Positions 35,258 through 41,550 of a DNA stretch of 52,950 bases are shown here, piece after piece. How positions within the stretch are numbered: the stretch's first letter is position 1; each line of letters opens with the position of its first letter. The notes beneath the pieces were generated by a model. That model was given only the letters and a program-made list of their open reading frames with translations. It was not told the origin of the DNA and ran no database searches. Source of the DNA: Terriglobia bacterium (lineage in GTDB: Bacteria; Acidobacteriota; Terriglobia; Bryobacterales; Bryobacteraceae); the NCBI GenBank assembly GCA_010084195.1, contig RGPS01000014.1, forward strand, positions 1-52,950, given 5' to 3'. Made by a program: the position numbers and the translations under genes.

Positions 35258-35629
35258 TTACAGAGAACAGCTACGCAGGAAATCGGAGGCCGGCGGACCG
35301 CGGGATTGCATGGTCGGTGCCCGCGACAGGTCTGGTTCGGTGGCCAGGCTGGCTAATGTTGCGGGAACTGCTTCCGGCGGTGAGAACCGGACTACGGGGC
35401 TGGCGACATCGAAGTGTTGCGGAAGTACGGTGGTGCCCTGCCACTGGAATTGTGCACACCCCTCGCGGGTGAGCGTGGGGCCATCAACAGGCCCTCTGTC
35501 CATAGAGCAGTGGTGCTTCCCCGCGCGCTTGCAGCACTCGGGTAACTCGCGCGAGGGAGCCGAAAATGCCGGGGTGATCAGCAGAAAGCTGAACAACAAC
35601 GACATCAAAATGGCAACACTGCGACGCAC
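35258..35629 (-). CDS. Cys/His-containing exported protein A
   Basis: A 123-residue protein from GTG 35629 with a clear signal peptide (MRRSVAILMSLLFSFLLITPAFSA). After cleavage comes 'ELPECCKRAGKHHCSMDRG', a compact Cys-Cys-His-His-Cys group, then 'REGCAQF' and a C-terminal 'FLRSCSL'. No known family recognised. The shared 'CCKR' core links it to the gene 60 bases downstream, and it follows the SCO gene by 39 bases. A periplasmic metallochaperone role is plausible but unproven. Confidence 0.65.
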   Translation of the reverse strand: MRRSVAILMSLLFSFLLITPAFSAPSRELPECCKRAGKHHCSMDRGPVDGPTLTREGCAQFQWQGTTVLPQHFDVASPVVRFSPPEAVPATLASLATEPDLSRAPTMQSRGPPASDFLRSCSL

Positions 35630-35668
35630 GAAGGTGAGTATAGCGCGATCCGACTGCGGAGCTGTGCG

Positions 35669-36214
35669 TTAACGTCCCGCCAGGTAGCGGATATCGCTCA
35701 CCAGTTTCTGCAGTTCTTCCCGGTCGAAGGGTCGGTAATAGCCCCGGACTTCGCTCTTCTGATCCACCAGCGCAAACTTCGTACCGTGTTCGAGCGACCC
35801 ATCCACTTTGGTCAGATGCAGTCCCTGATCCGTTACCTGGTTCAGAGTCTCGGCCTGGCCCGTCAGAAACAGCCACTGCGCCGGATTCGCCTGGAAGTTC
35901 TTTCCATAGGCCAGCAAGGCTTCCGGCGTATCTCGCTCCGGGTCAACGGACAGCGAAACGATCCGCACATTGGCCAGGCCAGCCACTTCTTTCGCGACTC
36001 CGCGCATCCGGCTGGTCATCATCGGACAAGGCCCCTGGCAGTTCGTGAAGATGGTGTCTGCTACCCAAACCCGGCCTTTCAGGTCATTCAACGATACTCT
36101 CTGGCCCGTTTGAGATATCAGCTCGAAATCGGGTATTTGCCCCAGGGACTTGAGTTCCGGCACCCGGTTGCACGAAGCAAGCAGAACCGCAGTCAGGATC
36201 AGGACTCGCAGCAT
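35669..36214 (-). CDS. SCO1/SenC-family copper-binding lipoprotein
   Basis: A 181-residue lipoprotein: the lipobox 'LLASC' puts the modified cysteine at residue 15. The thioredoxin-fold SCO domain has the copper ligands Cys59 and Cys63 in 'TNCQGPCPMM' and His143 in 'LEHGTKFALVD'. SCO proteins deliver copper or reduce thiols for cytochrome oxidase assembly and copper handling in the periplasm. It begins 2 bases after the BshB1 stop and precedes two Cys-rich exported proteins. No cytochrome oxidase genes are in the window, so a role in copper handling with its neighbours is suggested. Confidence 0.92.
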   Translation of the reverse strand: MLRVLILTAVLLASCNRVPELKSLGQIPDFELISQTGQRVSLNDLKGRVWVADTIFTNCQGPCPMMTSRMRGVAKEVAGLANVRIVSLSVDPERDTPEALLAYGKNFQANPAQWLFLTGQAETLNQVTDQGLHLTKVDGSLEHGTKFALVDQKSEVRGYYRPFDREELQKLVSDIRYLAGR

Positions 36215-36216
36215 AC

Positions 36217-36924
36217 TCAGATGCTGCGAACCGGCATCGACACTACATCATCGATCCGCATCGTTTCCTTCATCACGTAAGGTTCGCCGTACTTCACGCC
36301 GATCAGATTGCCATAGAATCGGGCCATGGCGGCCAGCCGGTCGCGAATCTCCGCTTCGTCGGGAAACAGATTTCCACCCTCAGTTACCTGGCCGTATTGG
36401 GAGGGATACGCCAGCAGCGACTCCATCCTGCGGTCGAAATGCTTTGTGATGTCGACCACAAAAGTGGGCGTCACATTCGCGTAGATCGACGAATATAGAA
36501 TCTTGTACGGTCGGTGAGGCTCTGTGTATTGGTCGATCTTGCGCAGGCCAGCCAGAAAGCATGCCTCGTAGCCGATCTCGGAGGTCCGGTAATGATCCGG
36601 GTGGCGACCTTCCCAGTACGGGAGAATCACCGTGCGCGGGCGCAGTTCGCGAATCCGGTGCGCCAGGGTCATCCGACCGGCCATGGAATTCTCCAGCCGG
36701 GCATCCGGGAAATGCAGGTTTTCCCGGTGCGACACCTTCAGGATCTTGCCTGCCGCTTCGGATTCAGAGACACGGGTTTCGGGCGTGCCGCGGGTCCCCA
36801 TATCCCCCGCCGTCAGATCGATGATGCCTGTCGTATACCCGGCATCGGCCATCTTCAGCAGCGTACCGCCGCAAGTCTGTTCCACGTCATCGGGGTGTGC
36901 TGCAATTGCAAGTAAATCGACCAT
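36217..36924 (-). CDS. bshB1: Bacillithiol biosynthesis deacetylase BshB1 (PIG-L family)
   Basis: A 235-residue zinc hydrolase that removes acetyl from GlcNAc-malate in bacillithiol synthesis. The PIG-L zinc site is 'IAAHPDDVEQTCGGTL' near the start and 'EGRHPDHYRTS' about residue 105. 'DLTAGDMGTRGTPETR' and the C-terminal 'GNLIGVKYGEPYVMKE' are specific to BshB1 rather than to general PIG-L enzymes. Other bsh genes are not in the window. It sits 11 bases after the rhomboid gene and 2 bases before the SCO gene. A thiol cofactor could buffer copper, in keeping with the downstream genes. Confidence 0.88.
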   Translation of the reverse strand: MVDLLAIAAHPDDVEQTCGGTLLKMADAGYTTGIIDLTAGDMGTRGTPETRVSESEAAGKILKVSHRENLHFPDARLENSMAGRMTLAHRIRELRPRTVILPYWEGRHPDHYRTSEIGYEACFLAGLRKIDQYTEPHRPYKILYSSIYANVTPTFVVDITKHFDRRMESLLAYPSQYGQVTEGGNLFPDEAEIRDRLAAMARFYGNLIGVKYGEPYVMKETMRIDDVVSMPVRSI

Positions 36925-36935
36925 AAAATTGTGCC

Positions 36936-37607
36936 TTAATTCCAGTAGATGTCGCGACGCCTATAGTGGCGGTCCCGGGTACCCATCAGTTTCACCAGCC
37001 CCATGCCGGCCACGAAGCCCCCGATATGCGCGAACCAGGCGACGCCGGCTTCCGAAACAGAGGTGTGGGCAATCGACCCATAGCCGCTCGAAAGCTGGAT
37101 GAGGAACCAGTAGCCGAGGATGAACGCAGCCGGGATATCGGCGGTGGTGACAAACACGAGCACGAAGACCAGAGTCCGGATATTAGCCCGGGGGAACTTC
37201 AGGAGGTACGCGCCCATCACCCCGGCTATGGCTCCGCTGGCACCCACCGTGGGAACTCGCGAATAGAAGTTGATGGCGATATGTACCAGTGCGGACAGAA
37301 CTCCACAGCTCAGGTAGAAGCCCAGAAACTTCGAATGCCCCATGGCATCCTCCAGGCTCTTGCCAAAGGCCCAGAGAAACAGCATGTTGCCGATGATGTG
37401 GCTCCACCCGCCGTGGAGGAACATGGAGGTTAGCAGGGACTGCAGCCGCAGATGCGCCGGCACCACGCCGTAGAGGGTCATGAAGTGGTTGCGCGAGTAA
37501 TCGTCCAGCAGGAGTTCAAAAATGAAAACGAGCGAGCAGGCGATGATCAGCAGAGTAGTGACGATCGGCGCTGTGTAAGTCGGACGGTCGTCGCGAAGGG
37601 GGAACAA
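36936..37607 (-). CDS. Rhomboid-family intramembrane serine protease
   Basis: A 223-residue membrane protein with about six helices, starting at TTG 37607 ('MFPLRDDRPTYTAPIVTTLL'), the usual rhomboid N-terminus. The catalytic serine is Ser124 in 'TVGASGAIAGVMGAY' and the catalytic histidine His194 in 'WFAHIGGFVAGM'. The 'HGGWSHIIGNMLFLWAFG' segment supplies the oxyanion-hole His and Asn. It cleaves membrane proteins within the bilayer; the substrate is unknown. The disrupted kinase frame upstream overlaps its first 61 bases. Confidence 0.92.
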   Translation of the reverse strand: MFPLRDDRPTYTAPIVTTLLIIACSLVFIFELLLDDYSRNHFMTLYGVVPAHLRLQSLLTSMFLHGGWSHIIGNMLFLWAFGKSLEDAMGHSKFLGFYLSCGVLSALVHIAINFYSRVPTVGASGAIAGVMGAYLLKFPRANIRTLVFVLVFVTTADIPAAFILGYWFLIQLSSGYGSIAHTSVSEAGVAWFAHIGGFVAGMGLVKLMGTRDRHYRRRDIYWN

Positions 37608-38500
37608 ATCTCAGGATAGCAATGTTCAGGAAATCCGTGCCGTCGGCAGACTAAGACAATGCTCGTCGGGCAATTTCCTGTTGTGTGCGCCTTTCGCCGC
37701 GAGCGGCCAGCGTTTTCGCTTACCGAGTAGCAGAAGCCGCCGTGGAATACATCGCCTGCACCGGTGGTATCGAGACAATTCACCACAAACCCTGGCGAAT
37801 AAACGAACCGGCCTTCAATCAAGGCCAGCGCGCCGTGGGCTCCCAGCGTCATGGCAGCCACCTTCATGCCGAACTTCTGCTGAATCGCAGTCAGCGCTTC
37901 GAAAGGGTCATCGATCCCCGTCCAGCGTCCGGGGAACTCAGAACTGGCAATCAGGTAATCGACATAAGGGAGGACCTTGTCGAAGCCCTTGTAAATGGTG
38001 TCCACATCCACGGTGACCGGAATTCCGTTCGCCCGGGCGATGCGTGCCGCATGCTCTACGGCTTTCGTGTCGTGGCCGTCAATATGGAGCAGGCGTGACC
38101 CGACAATCTGGTCTTCGGTGATCTCTTCCGGTGAGATTGCCAGGCAATCTGCGCGGCTCCACAACACCGTCCGCTCTCCCGTGGCCTCGTCGATAATGAT
38201 GTACGCCGACTGGTTGGGGCAGTTCTTCCGCAACTGGACATGGTCGATATTCACGTTCGACGTTTCCAGACTCTCCATCTGGATACGGCCACGTTCGTCA
38301 TCACCAATGGTGCCGATGTATTTGGCCCGCAGGCCGAGTCGCGCACAGGCCACAATGGCGGTGGCAACCTGGCCGCCGACTGAGTATTCTTCGCCGTGGA
38401 ACGGCACCTTCCCTCCAAATGCGGGGAAGTGCGGCACCTTCAGCATGGTGTCGGTGGCATTCAGGCCAACGCCGACGACATCGAATTGTTTATCTTGCAT
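37547..38500 (-). CDS. PfkB-family carbohydrate kinase with disrupted C-terminus
   Basis: A 317-residue frame, starting at ATG directly after the dcd stop. The first 255 residues are a ribokinase-type domain: 'DVVGVGLNATDTMLKVPHFP', 'YSVGGQVATAIVACARLGLR' and the catalytic 'DTTGAGDVFHGGFCY'. After that the sequence ('SVSENAGRSRRKAHTTGNCP') no longer fits: the helix with Asn and the nucleotide-binding loop are missing. In another frame a plausible native end reads 'TLAARGERRTQQEIARRALS', stopping at 37651. A deletion of roughly 30 codons with frameshift would explain both this and the overlap into the rhomboid gene. The product is probably inactive. Confidence 0.75.
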   Translation of the reverse strand: MQDKQFDVVGVGLNATDTMLKVPHFPAFGGKVPFHGEEYSVGGQVATAIVACARLGLRAKYIGTIGDDERGRIQMESLETSNVNIDHVQLRKNCPNQSAYIIIDEATGERTVLWSRADCLAISPEEITEDQIVGSRLLHIDGHDTKAVEHAARIARANGIPVTVDVDTIYKGFDKVLPYVDYLIASSEFPGRWTGIDDPFEALTAIQQKFGMKVAAMTLGAHGALALIEGRFVYSPGFVVNCLDTTGAGDVFHGGFCYSVSENAGRSRRKAHTTGNCPTSIVLVCRRHGFPEHCYPEICSPFATTVRLTQRRSSLLC

Positions 38501-39625
38501 CTAATTTGTCTTAAAGTGCTTACTTAGTTTCAGACCCTGCCGCTGGTACGAACTGCCAATCCCTTCGCCATACAGCACGCGGGGCCTCTCGAGCAGTTCT
38601 TCAAACACCAGGCTGGCCACTACCTGGCCATCTTCCATGATGAACGGGACCTCGTGCGACCGAACTTCGAGTACCGCCCGGGTTCCGCTGATCTCGCCCG
38701 CTGATCCGTACCCGAACCCCGGATCAAAGAACCCGGCGTAGTGGATTCGGAACTCGCCGATCGTGGGGTCGTACGGCACCATTTCAGCCGCATACATCGC
38801 TGGTATTCGGACTTTTTCCCGGGAAGCGAGGATGTAGAAATCTTCCGTGTCGAGGATGAGCGTCTTGCTTTGGCTCCGGTGGATCGGCTCCCAGAATTCC
38901 GTTGGGTCGTAATACTGAATCCGCGCGAGATCAACCAGCGGAGCATTCCGCCGTGCCCGGTACCCAATCACTGGAGAACCGTCAATACCTTCCAGATCCA
39001 CCGACAACCGCAGCCCGTTCTGGATCTCCGCTTCTGCACGTGATTCATCGGGGTGGAACACCAGGGCTTCCACACTCTCCAGATTTCGCAGCAACTGATC
39101 GGAAGGCCGGTATTCACCCTGGAACAGGCGAAGCTGGGATAATCGCTCGCCCTGGCGCACGACGACCGAAAAGGTTCGGGGTACAACTTCCGCGTACAAG
39201 CGGCCCTTGTAGCCGGCGGGCACGATCTCGAACTGCCGGCCCTCATCGGTAATCAGACGGGTAAAGATATCGAGGCGTCCGGTGGAACTCTTTGGATTGG
39301 CTTTGCCGGAAATGTCAGGAGGGAGCGAGAGCTCTTCCTGCAGGGGCACGATGTAAACGCAGCCCTTTTCCAGAACTGCGGGACGACTCAGATCCACCGT
39401 ATGCATCCGGTACTGTTCCAGCTTGCTGGTAACGGTAGCGGATCCGGCAGCCAGGAAACTGGCACGAACGCGATAAGCCTCATGCCCGAGACGAAGGTCA
39501 ATCGACGAAGGCTGAATCTGCTCCGGAAGAATAGGATTCCGAGCCCGGATCGCCCCGGAGGCGACCATTTTTTCGAGAGCCTGATACGGCAAAACGCCGC
39601 GGCCACTGGCTGTAACGGAACTCAT
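38501..39625 (-). CDS. dcd: 2'-deoxycytidine 5'-triphosphate deaminase (long, two-domain form)
   Basis: A 374-residue protein, about twice the length of E. coli Dcd, with two dUTPase-like halves as in the long form of the enzyme. The first half has 'QIQPSSIDLRLGHEAYRVRA' and 'SGKANPKSSTGRLDIFTRLI', the second 'PYDPTIGEFRIHYAGFFDPG' and 'VLEVRSHEVPFIMEDGQ'. It deaminates dCTP to dUTP for dTMP synthesis. A GGAG site precedes ATG 39625. Its stop touches the ATG of the kinase gene. The mazF-like remnant lies 38 bases upstream, so this gene may share the antitoxin promoter. Confidence 0.92.
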   Translation of the reverse strand: MSSVTASGRGVLPYQALEKMVASGAIRARNPILPEQIQPSSIDLRLGHEAYRVRASFLAAGSATVTSKLEQYRMHTVDLSRPAVLEKGCVYIVPLQEELSLPPDISGKANPKSSTGRLDIFTRLITDEGRQFEIVPAGYKGRLYAEVVPRTFSVVVRQGERLSQLRLFQGEYRPSDQLLRNLESVEALVFHPDESRAEAEIQNGLRLSVDLEGIDGSPVIGYRARRNAPLVDLARIQYYDPTEFWEPIHRSQSKTLILDTEDFYILASREKVRIPAMYAAEMVPYDPTIGEFRIHYAGFFDPGFGYGSAGEISGTRAVLEVRSHEVPFIMEDGQVVASLVFEELLERPRVLYGEGIGSSYQRQGLKLSKHFKTN

Positions 39626-39662
39626 GGTGGGAACTCTCCATCATGACATGCGGGTTCACGCA

Positions 39663-39743
39663 CTAAAGGTCTACCAGTCCAAGACTGATTCGAATTGCCC
39701 GATCCACCCGTTGCATCGTCTCCGGACTCGCTTTCCCCTTGCC
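39663..39743 (-). pseudogene. MazF-like toxin gene, only the last 26 codons left
   Basis: Immediately after the antitoxin gene, the minus strand reads 'ASPETMQRVDRAIRISLGLV' and then 'DL' and a stop at 39663. This is the usual last helix of MazF/PemK-family endoribonuclease toxins. The start, beta-barrel and active site are absent: only nine bases separate the antitoxin stop from the remnant. A deletion of roughly 250 bases fits. The identification rests on this short match and on the antitoxin next to it. Confidence 0.65.
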
Positions 39744-39752
39744 TTGGAGGAC

Positions 39753-40025
39753 CTACTTTTTGACCTTTCTCTCTGATTGCTGTAAGCCCTGCCACGCGTC
39801 CTCCTCAAGCGGAAACCACTCTTCGGCGATCCCAAGATCCCGGTCCGCATGGGTAATGGCACAGGCCTCGAGCCGCTCGGCCAGCTGATTCCTGCCCTGC
39901 ATCGAGACATCGTGCAGGACCGCATCAGAGATCAGGCGGCTCCGATTGCTCTTCGTAGTGACTCGGTCCAGGACCTGCACGGTTCCTTCACGCAAGATTA
40001 TGTTGATTCTTACTGACAAGTTCAC
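39753..40025 (-). CDS. Ribbon-helix-helix antitoxin (MazE/CopG-like), toxin lost
   Basis: An 89- to 90-residue protein. The ribbon-helix-helix DNA-binding part is 'VRINIILREGTVQVLDRVTT' and 'NRSRLISDAVLHDV', and the toxin-binding tail ends 'DLGIAEEWFPLEEDAWQGLQ'. The tail pattern 'AEEWFPLEE.AW' is typical of antitoxins paired with MazF-like toxins. The frame starts at GTG 40025, but GGAG is better spaced for TTG at 40019 ('MSVRINIIL'). It should bind its own promoter and would neutralise a MazF now absent here. It may still act as a repressor or protect against related toxins. Confidence 0.8.
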   Translation of the reverse strand: MNLSVRINIILREGTVQVLDRVTTKSNRSRLISDAVLHDVSMQGRNQLAERLEACAITHADRDLGIAEEWFPLEEDAWQGLQQSERKVKK

Positions 40026-40261
40026 TCTCCGAGCTGATCATACTCATACTTCGTGTGTATGGAGCCGGAGCTTCCTTCTCTGCGCTCCGCTAACCACTCT
40101 CGTCGCCGATTCGCCCTTGCTGCAGATCGGGTTGAGCTTTCCTGATCTGCGCCGCCGGTGCCTGGGCCGTGTAGCGCCGATCCGGCTCAATCACTGGACC
40201 TTCTGCTCCAAGCCGACTGGTAGCCACCCTCCCCGCCGGTTCTCCAAAACTCGCCCGGCGG

Positions 40262-40298
40262 ATATTCTGTTGAAAGAATATTCTGTTTGTAGCATACT
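40262..40298 (+). promoter_or_regulatory. Promoter and direct-repeat operator of the higBA-like module
   Basis: TTGAAA (40270-40275) and CATACT (40293-40298), 17 bases apart, form a plausible sigma-70 promoter in an AT-rich patch. The sequence ATATTCTGTT occurs twice (40262-40271, 40278-40287), one repeat overlapping the -35 element and one in the spacer. This fits autorepression by the antitoxin. Transcription from this promoter would start about 2 bases before the toxin's GTG, giving an almost leaderless message. Confidence 0.5.
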
Positions 40299-40306
40299 GT
40301 ACTTGC

Positions 40307-40666
40307 GTGGCATGGGAAGTTGAGTTTACGGATGAGTTCGGAAACTGCTGGAAATCGCTCACTGAAGAACAACAGGACGATGTCGCTCACTCCGTTGGTC
40401 TTCTGTCAGCAAAGGGGCCTGCCCTGGCTTTCCCCCACAGTTCCGGAATTCGGGGTGCCCGGACCACTTCCATGAGGGAGTTGCGGACTCAGAGTGGCGG
40501 TCGTCCTCTGCGGACCCTTTAAGTGTTTGATCCCCGACGGCACGCCATCCTGTTGGTGGGCGGAGACAAGACAGGTCAGGATCGCTGGTACGAATCGTTC
40601 GTTCCCTTAGCGGAACGCCTCTATGCCGACTATCTGGAAGAACTCAGGAAAGAAGGAAGACTCTAA
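40307..40666 (+). pseudogene. HigB/RelE-like toxin gene with in-frame ochre stop
   Basis: From GTG 40307 the frame encodes 'MAWEVEFTDEFGNCWKSLTE' ... 'MRELRTQSGGRPLRTL', a HigB/RelE-type mRNA interferase. TAA at 40520-40522 interrupts it at codon 72. The same frame continues 'VFDPRRHAILLVGGDKTGQD' and 'RWYESFVPLAERLYADYLEE', a normal C-terminus, and stops at 40664-40666. The family has Tyr at the interrupted site ('LY.FDPRR'), so one base change (TAT/TAC to TAA) explains the break. The product of 71 residues lacks the C-terminal catalytic strand. Its final TAA overlaps the antitoxin ATG. Confidence 0.88.
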
Positions 40667-40980
40667 TGCCCACCCGGAAATTCTCTGAACTGATCGATGC
40701 TCTTCCCGCAGACCGCAGGGATGGCATCGCAGCGCGAGTCACCGAAACCATAGCAGGGATGCACCTTGACGAACTGAGGCGCGCCCGGAAGATGACCCAG
40801 GCCAGCCTCGGGCAGAGTCTCGGTGTAAATCAGGGAGAAATCTCCAAAATCGAACATCGGACGGATCTCTACCTCAGCACCATGTCGGAATACGTGGAAG
40901 CCCTCGGGGGCAAGCTGGAGATCCGGGCCGTTTTCCCGGATCAGGAAATCCGGATTACCCAATTTGAACGGTTGACCTGA
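40666..40980 (+). CDS. XRE-family antitoxin (HigA-like)
   Basis: A 104-residue protein with an HTH_3 domain: 'HLDELRRARKMTQASLGQSL' and 'VNQGEISKIEHRTDLYLSTM'. The C-terminal 'YVEALGGKLEIRAVFPDQEI' is usual for HigA-type antitoxins of this toxin-first arrangement. The ATG overlaps the toxin stop (TAATG). It appears complete while the toxin is broken by a nonsense codon. It probably binds the direct repeats upstream of the toxin start and represses the module. Confidence 0.9.
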   Translation: MPTRKFSELIDALPADRRDGIAARVTETIAGMHLDELRRARKMTQASLGQSLGVNQGEISKIEHRTDLYLSTMSEYVEALGGKLEIRAVFPDQEIRITQFERLT

Positions 40981-40990
40981 AGGAAGTACT

Positions 40991-41258
40991 TAAATCTGGC
41001 GGCACTTCGCAAGGCTGTCGCGGCTCGCAGGCGTCCTGCGGCCAACGACAGTTGTCCGCCCAGACCGCGTCCCGTGCCGGGAGATCCACCGCCAGACGTG
41101 CCGGACGAAAACCCGGAATGTCACCGCGCTAGGCCTCTCCGGGCGAGTTCCAGTGTTCTTGGGTATTCCACGGCGGCAGGACTCAGGCTGTCATGTCCCG
41201 GAATTGTTTTTGAGGCCGAGTCGTCGACAGCAAGGAGAGTTTTCAAGCCCCCCAGTTG
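40991..41258 (-). pseudogene. GNAT-type toxin (TacT-like), frameshifted and truncated
   Basis: On the minus strand, three frames together spell a GNAT toxin. 'GGLKTLLAVDDSASKTIPGH' continues with 'DSLSPAAVEYPRTLELARRG' (41258-41121, ends at TGA). A second frame gives 'DIPGFRPARLAVDLPAR', and a third 'GRGLGGQLSLAAGRLRAATA', the acetyl-CoA-binding loop. This ends near 40991 against the HigA-like gene, with the last part missing. TacT-type toxins acetylate charged tRNA. At least two frameshifts and a 3' deletion make it non-functional. The match is to known family motifs from memory. Confidence 0.75.
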
Positions 41259-41467
41259 AATACTTCCAGATGATGCGTTTTGGCCGGCAGTGTCTTCGCG
41301 GCTGCCAGCAGCCGATTGTTCGGTGCGGGAGGGTTCTGCATCAGGTCCAAAACGCGCAGACTATCCCGCGCTGACAGCCGCACGCGGTCCGACCCGTCGA
41401 CCACCGCCTTTGCAGCAACCAACGTATGCCCGAAGCAACAGCGCTTTTTCTTAGTCAACCTGCGCAT
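41243..41467 (-). pseudogene. DUF1778 (TacA-like) antitoxin remnant fused to toxin start
   Basis: A 74-codon frame. The middle 'SDRVRLSARDSLRVLDLMQN' and 'PPAPNNRLLAAAKTLPAK' is the C-terminal toxin-binding region of DUF1778 antitoxins. The N-terminal ribbon-helix-helix is mostly gone: 'MRRLTKKKRCC' is followed almost at once by 'VAAKAVVDG'. The end 'KTHHLEVFNWGA' looks like the N-terminus of the GNAT toxin, so a deletion has also fused the two genes. It may be translated but should not bind DNA normally. Confidence 0.65.
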
Positions 41468-41512
41468 AGATCCCCGCCACTATGGAGCGCATTCAAAGAG
41501 TACAGGTGCGGA

Positions 41513-41538
41513 CCTGCGGGATCTTCGGATCCCGCAGG
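41513..41538 (-). terminator. UUCG-type hairpin after the S9 peptidase gene
   Basis: CCTGCGGGATC (41513-41523) and GATCCCGCAGG (41528-41538) pair perfectly over 11 bp around a four-base loop, TTCG on the plus strand and CGAA on the minus. It starts 12 bases after the peptidase stop on the minus strand. There is no T-run, so termination is inferred from position and stem. Confidence 0.55.
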
Positions 41539-41550
41539 CCTGCCAACCAG

